From Liolophura sinensis (taxonomy: Eukaryota; Mollusca; Polyplacophora; Chitonida; Chitonidae), in the NCBI RefSeq assembly GCF_032854445.1, contig NC_088307.1:28488484-28552483 (forward strand): a stretch of DNA of 64,000 bases, given 5' to 3'. The number at the start of each line of letters is the position of its first letter. The stretch's first letter is position 1. The notes below the pieces were generated by a model. It made no database searches. It was given only the letters and a program-made list of their open reading frames with translations, and had not been told where the DNA came from. Position numbers and translations under genes: made by a program. This document shows, in pieces, positions 48,167 through 60,100 of the stretch.

Positions 48167-51100
48167 TATATGGATTATGCAATTTTTCGCAATTCTAAAT
48201 TTACCGCGGACATTATTAGGATAGGCATTCATGCTGTATCGGAAATTGAGGGATACCTTCCGCAACCTCACATAAACTACCAGGCAAAAGAAAGGTTTCA
48301 ACCACTTCTTGAGCCCATAAAACAAAAACAAAGGCAGATATAAGAATTAAGAAGATTGGTTTATAAACAGGAATCATTGTGAAATATTCTCTCAAAAAGA
48401 CTTTAAAATATTGGCATTCAATTGGCCACAAAACACAATGAAAGAGACAAGGGGTCAGAAGAAAAAATTACACAAATATAAAGTTAACTGGCAAGTGCAT
48501 GTAAAGTCACAGTATCCACAGAAATGAAGGACTAGTCATCAGTAGCGAGTGTGGCCACCCTGGGCATCAATGCAAGCAAGCACACGCCTCCGCATTGACG
48601 TCAGTCGCCGGATGACGTCAACAGGGATAACGTTCCATAGGTTTAACAGAGCTTGCTCAAGTTCCTGTTGGTTAGTCAAACGGCGGTCAAGGTGATCCCA
48701 GAGATGCTCAATGGGGTTCATGTCTGGTGAGTTGGCTGGCCAGGTCAACATGATGACGTTTGCGGTCTCGAGGTAGTCGGTAACAATGCGGGCAATGTGA
48801 GGTCTTGCGTTGTCGTGTTGCAAGATCGATCCTCTTGGCTGTTGTTGGAGGAAAGGAATGACGACAGGTCTCAGTACCTCATCAACGTATCGCTGGCCAG
48901 TCAGATTACCTCGCACAATAACCAGCTGCGTCTTCATTTGGTCACAAATCCCTCCCCAAACCATGACGCCTCCGCCTCCAAACGGATAAACCTCTCTTAT
49001 GCAGTTTGGCGCGAGACGCTCGCCTCTTCGTCAGTAAACTCGAACTCTGCCGATGCAGCCATACACTAAGTCCTGCTTAGAATCAAACCCGGAACCGCGC
49101 TTTTACTTTTTTTATGACAAAAAATACGGTGAAACCTTTCTTTTGCCTGGTAGTTTATTATAGGTTGCAGGTACCACATGAAGTGTACATGCTTTGTGTG
49201 GGATGGATGACAGGTATGCTCACATTTTCCCCCGACATAGTGAACGGTGGGCTTTGAAGTCATTGTGACAAAAGTGTACACTGTACATGAATACAAATAC
49301 TTCTGTAAATAAATCAGAAACTATTCTTCTTGATTTTTATTTGTTTTGTCAAGTAGTTCGTAAAGTTAAATAATATTCGGCAAACTGATGTCCTCTCCGT
49401 GAGCCTTCTTGCCCTCCCTATTTTTAAGAATGGGCAGATTGACGTCTATCTCCTGCCGAGGTAGACACGTGGCCAGTGACAGGGAGCTTCTTTCGTGATC
49501 GGGCACATTTGCTTTACCCTCGCAAGCATTTTTCAAAAGCTTTATTCACATGAAAGGCAGCATTGTTCATTGATGAAATGGTATTTCTTCAAATTCCAAT
49601 CACACACAGGACCTCATACAAAAGATGTTATGGAGACGAGCGATCAGTAAAATTCGAGACACGCAGTGTGGAGAGTTTGCTGTACATCATGCTACATAAC
49701 AATCAACTCAGTGAAAACATAACAGTTTGTTCAACCAAGTAACTAAAAGGTGAGAAAGCTAAATTTAAAAAAAGAAAACGAAAACTGATTTTTATCCTGA
49801 TTTGGTATTTGATTACTGCTCTGTGAACGTATCCTGTAGAGAAGATTAACATGGTTAATACAGCAGGGAGGTATCCTGCAAGTTCTGATCAGTGAAGCGT
49901 GCGGTTGTTGTAGTGGACATACCCTGCTGTGCTAGCCACACCCATCGTTTAAGTGTTCATTCCTTTTAACCGAACCCAAAGCAAAAGATTTATGGGGACA
50001 GTCTCCTACAAATCTGGAGGAGACAACAGGGAATAATCTGAAATGTCCTCTTAAGGAGGAACAGTTAAGTTTGTTAGGACTGTTTGCAAATCTGGAGACC
50101 GAGATATGAAGGAATAATTAGAAATGCCCCTTAAAAGGAATGACTGGCTTTATTACAAAGAAAATAATATGTGCTTCTGGTATTGTGAAGGTTAGTGGTC
50201 TTAGGGTACAGCCACACAAAGTCTCTTCACCATGTGCTTGAAATTAATTGATTAACAGTTCCAAAACCCCAAGACCAATGAAAACAAGAATGTGGGAAAT
50301 TTCCTCTCTCACAAATGGTTTAAATGCAAGTATTGTGGAACCTCAACATCGAATGACATGCACTTGTTCAAATTAAATATAAAAGGAGCTAACTTTGTTT
50401 TTTTACTTTTCATAACTTAGAAATCCAGGCAAATTTTTCTCACCTTGGTCAGTCTTCTGTCTGAAGGTCACTTGGTACTGTCTGATCTGACCTCTTGTTT
50501 CCTTAGGAATTTCCCACCTAAGTCTGACCTGGTAGGTACCCACAGATATAACCTCAAAGTATCGCGGGACAGAGGGAGCTATGAACGATATCAACATTTA
50601 GCGAATAAGAGACACACAAGATGGTTTATTGATCTAAGTCACCTCTAAAATTTCTGTTCTTTGGAAACAAATCCATTCCAATGCATCTGATAAGCATAAA
50701 AAGTCTAAACATCAATTCAATTAATTTATTTGTTTGTTTATTTATTTGCTTTGAGTTATATGCCTTACTCAAGAATATTTCACTTATATGACGACAGCCA
50801 GCAAGATGGTGGGAGAAAACCGGGCAGAGACCAAGGGAAGGGAATACACAACTATCAGCAGGTGGCTGACAGACCTTGAGAGGTGCGACCGGAGAGGAAG
50901 CCAGCAAGAACATAGTGTAAAGAGTTTCTTACCTGATTCAAACGTTGTTGCAGACAGAGCTGAACTCACAGTTCCCTCCCCTGCCAAGTTCTTTGCTGCC
51001 ATGACAACCACGTAAGAGCTGGCCGGCTTTAGGCCATCCAGTTCTACATAGGTGGAGTTTGAGGGAATATCATCTCTGTACACCACAAAGTCTGTGGAAA

Positions 51101-54100
51101 CACTGGGGAACAGCATGGAACACTTGTAAATTTGCTATCAGCTTAACAGCTTTCATTCAAAGTACACTCAAATGGCACTATGCTCATCAAGTCTTCCTAA
51201 ATTCGGGGTTACAAGATAAATGTTCCAGTCATATTTCAAATTTTGATTCATAATTTTTCCCATGATCTGACAGAAGAAAATCAGCAACTTGTTGCAGTGT
51301 ACAAAAAACAAAAAAAAAACAAAAAAACTGGGAGAAATACCTTGATTCCAGTTCTTAAACCATTCACTCATGGAATATGAAGTTTTGACAGACTATTAAT
51401 TTATCTGACTGTTGTTTAACACCTTACTCAAGAATTTTTCACTTGTGGCCAGTTTTATGGGTGCATGGAGCAGCCTTAAGTCTTTGGAGTAGATCACCAA
51501 CTTTTGGCAAATTACCCGTGAACTTCCTCATGTGTGATATATATCATATTGATGAAAAGCAAGTTATCTCCAGCGACCTTCATGTAAGCCTGCACAAAAC
51601 AGTATCATCTCCCACATCTGACCAACATTCAACTCTCAAAGTCAATGGAAGTAATTCATGGAATCCTTGAAAGTTCTCCATCAAAGAACAGGACTGACAC
51701 CGCACATTGGATAATTCAGGGTCTTGACAGCATAATTTCATCCAAAGATGAAATTAAAAAACTTAGTGACAATAACCAGAGTCTTACCTTTCTCTGTAGC
51801 GTAGCACGTAGCTGGTTACATCAGCGTAAGGAGACTGCGGCACTTCAGACCAGCTAACATTGAGGGAACTCATTGACACGGGGATCACAGATTCCAATCT
51901 AGGGGGGATAGGGGGACCTAGAAGAAATTAAAAAGCGCATACATTACTGTGTGAGCCCACATGCAGCAAATGAAACTAAATACAGCTAAAATGACTAAAA
52001 TGAGGCAAAAGCGTTAACTTTACGCAACTTTGTTACGGTGACTCTTAAACTCTGTATGGTGACTCAAACTCTGGAACAGTGACTCTTAAACTCTGTAATG
52101 GTGACTCTTAAACTCTGCAATGGTGATTCTTAACTCTGAAACGGTTACTCTTTAACTCTGTAACACTGATTCTTAAACTCTGGAATGGTGACTCTTAAAC
52201 TCTTTAACTGTGACTCTTAAACTCTGTAACAGTGATTCTTAAACTCTGAAATGGTGACCCTTAAACTCTGGGACAGTGACTCTTAAACTCTGTAATGGTA
52301 ACTACAGAAAAATAAAGCTTTTAATTCAGAGAAAAGTACAACAGAGTTTTATGATTTCTGAAAGTTTCTTCACATGACTCCAGTCCAATCAGACAGGAGC
52401 ATCTTTAGTGTCACAGATTTTCACTATAATCAGACAGCAGTGTGTTTAGTGGACACAGATTTTCACTATAATCAGACAGCAGCGCGTTTAGTGAACACAG
52501 ATTTTCACTATAATCAGACAGGAGCGTCTTTAGTGTCACAGATTTTCACTATAATCAGACAGCAGTGTGTTTAGTGGATGCAGATTTTCACTATAATCAG
52601 ACAGTAGCGTGTTTAGTGGACACAGATTTTCACTCCAACATATATATAATGCTTTCCCTTGATGCATCAGCTACAAAATAGTCATTTTATGGCCTACTGC
52701 GCCAATCTTGGTTGTCTACATCCATATGCCTGACTGCTGTCATACCATGTAGAAGCAAAAATTCTTCATCAACCTATCTGAGTTCTAAATTCCACTTCCA
52801 AGCACTGTGCAAAGCTTTCCGAAAACAAGGTGGAAGAGACTTGAAGAGTTGAAGAGTCCAGAAGACTCTGCTAAATCAAGAATCCGTATTTCGAGCCAGC
52901 CTTCAGTCAACATGCCTTCAGATATCTGCTAGGACGACTAGTAATATACTGAGGTAGGCACAAACATCAGCTATATTACACCCATCTTCATTTTATCAAT
53001 TCAGACATTTCGCGTAAGTTTAGAACTTTTCAAGTGACACATTCTGCTTGAATCTGATTGGTTCATCAACCTTACCACGAAAGAGTTTTACATGTATGTG
53101 AAGTATGATTAAATTATTATCAGAAAAACATAAATCTTGTCATCAAGAGTGTCATTTTAAGGCCTTAAATTTTATAGCGCATTATTCCAAGTCAGACTTA
53201 AGATGAAACTCAGTACCTGTAGCTGGCCTTGACCTTACCATAGAAAACAACTTCCTCTGACATCACATCCTGTCCTGCTTCATTCTTAGCCACACAAGAA
53301 TATGTTCCTGTCAGGAAAAGCAGAATTCTGGATGTTTGAGCAAAAACACTTTGATTTTGTAGCAAGGCACACGACCACAAAACTTCAGTTCAATACATAT
53401 AATACTTATTTATTTATTTATTTGATTGGTGTTTTACGCCGTACTCAAGAATATTTCACTTATACGACGACGGCCAGCATTATGGTGGGAGGAAACCGGG
53501 CAGAGCCCAGGGGAAACCCACGACCATCCGCAGGTTGCTGGCAGACCTTCCCACGTACGGCCGGAGAGGAAGCCAGCATGAGCTGGACTTGAACTCACAG
53601 CGACCGCATTGGTGAGAGGCTCCTGGGTCATTACGCTGCGCTAGCGCGCTAACCGGCTGAGCCACGGAGGCCCCTACATATAATACTAAAGTGATGAATT
53701 TTGTAACTGACTGTAATTAATACCCGTAACACAGAGCACCCCGGATGGATCATACCCCTTGTGTTATTGTGTCTTACTTGTTTACAAAACCTCAGCTCAA
53801 TATATGCAGTAGTTTATGTGAAACTTTAATTGTAATACACTAGATGTAAGTCATGAAGTTTGCACTTTACACTATTTAATATGCACACAATACATCCACA
53901 TAAACAATGACACGTTCCCCTCATGTGATCATGCTCTACGGAACTTACGCAGAGCCAGAGACCAATACACGGAGCGCTTCTTACAACACGTGTACCACCG
54001 CTAAATTTCTTTTAACAATTAATGCTTTTTCTCTTACTGGACACAGACATTCATGTTCGGGGCATGACATTAGCTACGTGTGAACTTTGTACTTTGAACA

Positions 54101-57100
54101 CGTGACATGAAAACTCCAGACAAAAAACACTCAAAGAACACACTAAAGAATTATTTATTCTTTTGATTGCTGTTTGACGCCGTAATCAAGAATATTTCAC
54201 TTATACAATGGCGACCAGCATTATGGCGGGAGGAAACCGGGCAAAACCCCGGGGAAACCCACGACCATCCGCACGTTGCTGCCAGAGAAAAACGGTAGCT
54301 GTAGTGGGATTTGGTCTCATGACCTTAGCAGTTAACTGCTACAAGAGAAGTCATCACAACAATCTTACAGCATCATTAACAACTTCCACACTAAACAAAG
54401 ACTGCTTTCTACAAACACTTTCTATGTTCATTTATTTACCTGAATATTCATGTATGTTCTGGGTGGTTTAACCCATGCATAGGCTCCAGGTAAACACTGC
54501 GCCTGACCAGGTACCTGACGACTGGCTTCTTTTAGTGAAGCCCCATAATTGGTCAAATCAACCAATGTATTTTTGTCTCCAAAATCAAATTAAAAATGTG
54601 GCATAAATTGCTCTGTAGCAAGTTGCTCTTGCGAAAAAGTTGCAGATTTACAGTAAGTGTTATTGTCTACGATGTTTTGAGGGGTTTTTTTGGTAGGTTG
54701 GATAATATCCTACTAAAAGAATGTACCACTTTGCTTTGAAAGTATTATTTTATTACATTTACTTGCCTCTGAAAACGCACATTTTAGGGTAAAACATCAT
54801 TTACCATATAAGCTTAAAGAAAATAAAATCAAATTTTTATTAAAACTTCAATAAAATGTACATAATAATTCATTACCTGAATCATTTTCCTGTGCGAATC
54901 TCACCAGAAGACTATTGACTGCTGGGAAGGATACTCTGCCGTCCAGAGAGGGCACCACCTCTTGACTGCTGAACAGCCAGGTCACTGAGGGAGGAGGGAT
55001 ACCCGCAGTCTCACAGGTGAGATACAGGTCGCTAAGGACAGGTAAGATATTCTCACCCCTCACGCGAACAACAGATGGCAGGGCTAAGTACAAGAAATAA
55101 CACAATATGAAATATACATGCAAATACTAAAAAGCAAAGACAAACCTTAGGCCATCATTAAAAACATGTTTGTTGGGAGTAACACAATAGAACCCAACAG
55201 AGTGACCCAGAGTAACCCAGAGTGACCCAGAGTAACCCAACTGAGTGACCCAGAGTAACCCAACAGAGTGACCCAGAATAACCTAACAGTGTGAGTGAGT
55301 GCATGGGGCTTAACGTTGTAATTAACAATTTTTCAGTCATATGACAACAAAATCCTTAGAATTCATGTAATGTGCCTCCTTGTTGAAGGACAGATTTCCA
55401 CTCCTCTTTTGTCTAGTGCTGCTTCGCTGAGACGCCTTACTGAAGGCAAGTAATCCACCCTGCTCGAGTCATTATGCTGATACGTGTCAGCCAGTCGTTG
55501 CACTATCCCCTTCATGCTGAACGCCAAGCGAGGAAGCTGTAACTTCCTCCTTTAAAGTCTTAGGTGTGACTCGCCCCAGGATTGACCTTGGATCTACCGC
55601 TCCCGAAGCGGATGCTCTACCAACTGTGCTATCGGGGCGGGGCTTTTACTGAAATTTTGACACAATTTTTGTTTTATATTTTTCTTCCAATGCTAACTTC
55701 TTTACAACCCTACCTTTACCATTAACTAGGCTAAAAAAAAAAACAAAAAAAAAAACAAAAGTAATTACCAAAAAGACAAACTAATTACCATTTTCATTAG
55801 CCAAAATATAAAAAAAACAAACTCCCTACACTTTTCATTAGCCAGATAAAAAAATTCCCTATCAACCTACCCTATTTCTCTAAAATAGTGGGTTATGCCA
55901 AACAAACAATTTTCCCAGGTCGGCCATATTTACTTACTGTAAAATACTTATTATTCACTGGAATTTATCTTCATGGATTTCCTCCAAAAATATGTTTGCG
56001 GGATTTAATTTTCGTGTATTTAAGAGAACATTGAAAAACAAATCTTAAAATTTTCCAAGATATAATATGGCTGAAATAGTTCAAGCACATCGATTAGGTA
56101 TCATCATGGGTGGTTTTAATCCTCCTGTGTTTCCTTCACTGTCGCTAATCCTCGTGATCTAGATCACATACTAAAACAATGGGGGATGGATTATCATTGC
56201 GTAAGAGGATTATTTTCGCTCCTACCCTGAGCAGTACTCAAACTGGTTACACTTCTTTTCGAATCATGAGTACTTTTAAACCCCTGATAAGTGACCTGTC
56301 ACCTTTTCAGCAGTTCACGGCAAACCATACAAACTCACCATTATTGGCGAAGGTCACTCATTCTTTATCAAGGAAAATGGTAAGTTTTGCATTGTTTTTG
56401 TTTTTAATCATCCTCTGTAGCAGGTCAGAAACCGCAAATATCGCTGTAACTGTCAAACAGCTGTGTTGCTGTACACACTTCACAGTTTCCTAGAAGCTCA
56501 CTCATTGGACCACAGCCAATGGGATAGTGTGTATCAGAGCGATATTTATTAGAAGCCAGCACCTGATGGTATCTACTTTTCTTTCACTTTACGGGCATGC
56601 GAAGATTGATCAAACTAAAGACGAATAAACTCCCACTTTGTTTTATACCCACCAAGCCTTAGCACCAGAGTTTGTATATACTTAAAACCATAACTTTCCT
56701 TCCAATCTGTTAAAAAAGTTAGCTGACCCGTCAGGCTTTCTTAGCACAACTCCCATAACCCTCACAAAAAATATTTCACTTCATTTTATTAGTACCTGTA
56801 GTATATGATTCAAAACTGGATATTTACTTCGCTGGAATTAAATTCGCGAAAATCAGTTCCATGCGAAACTTCACTGTATTTGATTTGGTAATTAAGTGAG
56901 AAATTCTTGAGCATGGCATCATGGCACACCAGCCAATTAACACAGGGTGTAAGTACACATATAAACAGGTAAGCACAAAAATACGCACTTTGGATGGTCA
57001 GGTAGGCAGAGCTTGATGCCTCACCCGCGCTGTTGTTGGCGTGGCAGGTGTATTTCCCCAAGTCTGTCCAAGTGACTGTTTCTATGGTGATGACAGACAG

Positions 57101-60100
57101 GTCATTGGGAACAAGGTGTCTCGTAGGTATAGGGTTTGTGTCCTGAGAAAAGAAGAAGAGATTTTCACTTCAATAAGGTGATACTAATCTTTTCTGTGTC
57201 TTACAGGTGAGCCAACACTAAAAAATCCAAAAATGAAATAAAAACAAAACTGAAAACCTGCCCTAATGTTTCTTATGGTTTGTATGACTTTCAAGGCTTT
57301 ACAATATGTCTTTAAAGGGATACAGACTGGCTGGTGTGGAAGGTAAGCATGTCCAGGCTATGTCTTGGTGATTCTGATTGGCTGATGGGAGAAGTAGGCA
57401 TGTCCAGGCTATGTTTTGTTGATTCTGATTGGCTGGTGGGAGAGGTAGGCATGTCCTGGCTATGTCTTGTTGATTCTGATTGGCTGCTGGGAGAGGTAGG
57501 CATGTCCACGCTATACTAGCCTAAGCTGAATTTTAGATATGGCAGATTTATTCAAGCATGATTTGGCTTGATTTGATGATCAAAAAACACAGGGGGCCTC
57601 CGTGGCTCAGTTGGTTAACGCACTAGCACACCGTAATGACCCAAAAGCCTCCCACCAAGGCCGTCACTGTGAGTATTCAACACCTCTTGTATTAACATCA
57701 TCTCACATGTAGGCTACAACATTTCCAGCACAAATTTAAAAGCAATATTTATCTGACTTCAATTGTTAATGATATCTGAGGCACACACAGATGTGGTAGT
57801 AAAGTGAGTTTTTCAAAACTTACATTGTATGTCCAGTAGATTGTGGGTTGAGGGACACCAGTCACTTCACAGCGAAGGGTCAGTCCTTGACCAAGAGTGA
57901 CCATACGACTGGACGGAGGAACCACAAACGATGGAGGTACTACACAGAGAGAAAACCACAATGGGCTGACAAACATGTATATGTAAATTTTATGAATTTT
58001 AAATATACCCAATATTTAAAACTTTTACAAGCATCAATAATTTAAGATCATGTAGGGTGAGAAAAGCACTGAAAGAGGAAAACTGGTACTAAATGAAGAC
58101 CACTAGTACAGAAAGGGGAAGGCTGGCACTAAATGAAGACCACCAGTACAGAATGGGGAAAACTGTCACTAAATGAAGACCACCAGTACGGAATGGGGGA
58201 AAACTGGCACTAAATAAAGACCAGCAGCATGGAATGGGGGTAACTGGCACTAAATGAAAACCACCAGTACATAATGGGGAAGGCTGGCACTAAATGAAGA
58301 CCACCAGCATGGAATGGGGAAAACTGGCACTAAATGAAGATCACCAGTACAGAATGGGGAAGGCTGGCACTAAATGAAGACCACCACTACGAAATGGGGG
58401 AAACTGACACTAAATGAAGACCACCAGCATGGAATGGGGGAAACTGGCACTAAATGACGACCACCAGTACGGAATGGGGAAAACTGGGACTAAACAGAGA
58501 AAAACTATGGTAGGAGGAGTGCAGACAGAATCTGGATAAATGGAACCATCTCAAAATGCAAGCTTTTAAACTTTACAAAGCATAGATGGACAATGAAGGT
58601 GATGTACACACAAGAGCATGTGATTTGGTTAGATGTGTTAAAATGAGAAAAGTTTTCCTAAGACACACGTTAAACAGCCTACCTATAACCTCCACTTTCC
58701 CTTGTCCGTCCTAAGACACACATTATCCAGCGTACCTATAACCTCCATCTCTCCCGTCTGTCCTAAGACACACGTTAACCAACGTGCATATAACCTCCAC
58801 CTTTACCGTGTCTGTCCTAAGACACACGTTAACCAGCGTACCTATAACCTCCACTTTTCCCGTGTCTGTCCTAAGACACACGTTAACCAGCGTACCTATA
58901 ACCTCCACTTTTCCCGTGTCTGTCCTAAGACACACGTTAACCAGCGTACCTATAACCTCCACCTTTCCCGTGTCTGTCCTAAGACACACGTTAACCAGCG
59001 TACCTATAACCTCCACCTTTCCCGTGTCTGTCCTAAGACACACATTAACCAGCGTACCTATAACCTCCACCTTTCCCCTGTCTGTCCTAAGACACACATT
59101 AACCAAAGTACCTATAACCTCCACCTTTCCCGTGTCTGTCCTAAGACACACATTAACCAGTGTACCTATAACCTCCACATTTCCCGTCTGTCCTAAGACA
59201 CACATTAACCAAAGTACCTATAACCTCCACCTTTCCCCTGTCTGTCCTAAGACACACATTAACCAAAGTACCTATAACCTCCACCTTCCACCTTTCCCGT
59301 GCCTGTCCTAAGACACATGTTAACCAGTGTACCTATAACCTCCACCTTCCACCTTTCCCGTGCCTGTCCTAAGACACACATTAACCAATGTGCCTATAAC
59401 CTCCACCTTTACCTTGTCTGTCCTAAGCCACACATTAACCAGCGTACCTATAACCTCCACATTTCCCCTGTCTGTCCTAAGACACACATTAACCAGCGTA
59501 CCTATAACCTCCACCTTTACCGTGTCTGTCCTAAGACACACATTAACCAGCGTACCTATAACCTCCACATTTACCGTGTCTGTCCTAAGACACACATTAA
59601 CTAGTGTACCTATAACCTCCCCATTTCCCCTGTCTGTCCTAAGACACACATTAAACAGCGTACCTATAACCTCCACCTTTCCTTTGTCTGTCCTAAGACA
59701 CACATTAACCAGCGTACCTATAACCTCCACATTTCCTGTGTCTGTCCTAAGACACACATTAAACAGCGTACCTATAACCTCCACCTTTCCTTTGTCTGTC
59801 CTAAGACACACATTAACCAGCATACCTATAACCTCCACATTTCCTGTGTCTGTCCTAAGACACACATTAACCAGCGTACCTATAACCTCCACCTTTCCTT
59901 TGTCTGTCCTAAGACACACATTAACCAGCGTACCTATAACCTCCACCTTTCCCCTGTCTGTCCTAAGACACACATTAACCAGCGTACCTATAACCTCCAC
60001 ATTTCCCGTGTCTGTCCTAAGACACACATTAACCAGCGTACCTATAACCTCCACATTTCCCCTGTCTGTCCTAAGACACACATTAAACAGCGTACCTATA

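Noticed and set aside
47942-48331. A frame with a Tyr/Ile run
   Set aside because: It crosses the (TA)n microsatellite.
53620-53677. A tRNA gene (A and B boxes visible)
   Set aside because: It is the head of a SINE with body, tail and target duplication. The cloverleaf is not complete.
55570-55642. A tRNA gene at the SINE-B head
   Set aside because: It continues into a SINE body and 3' tail. There is no proper acceptor-stem closure.
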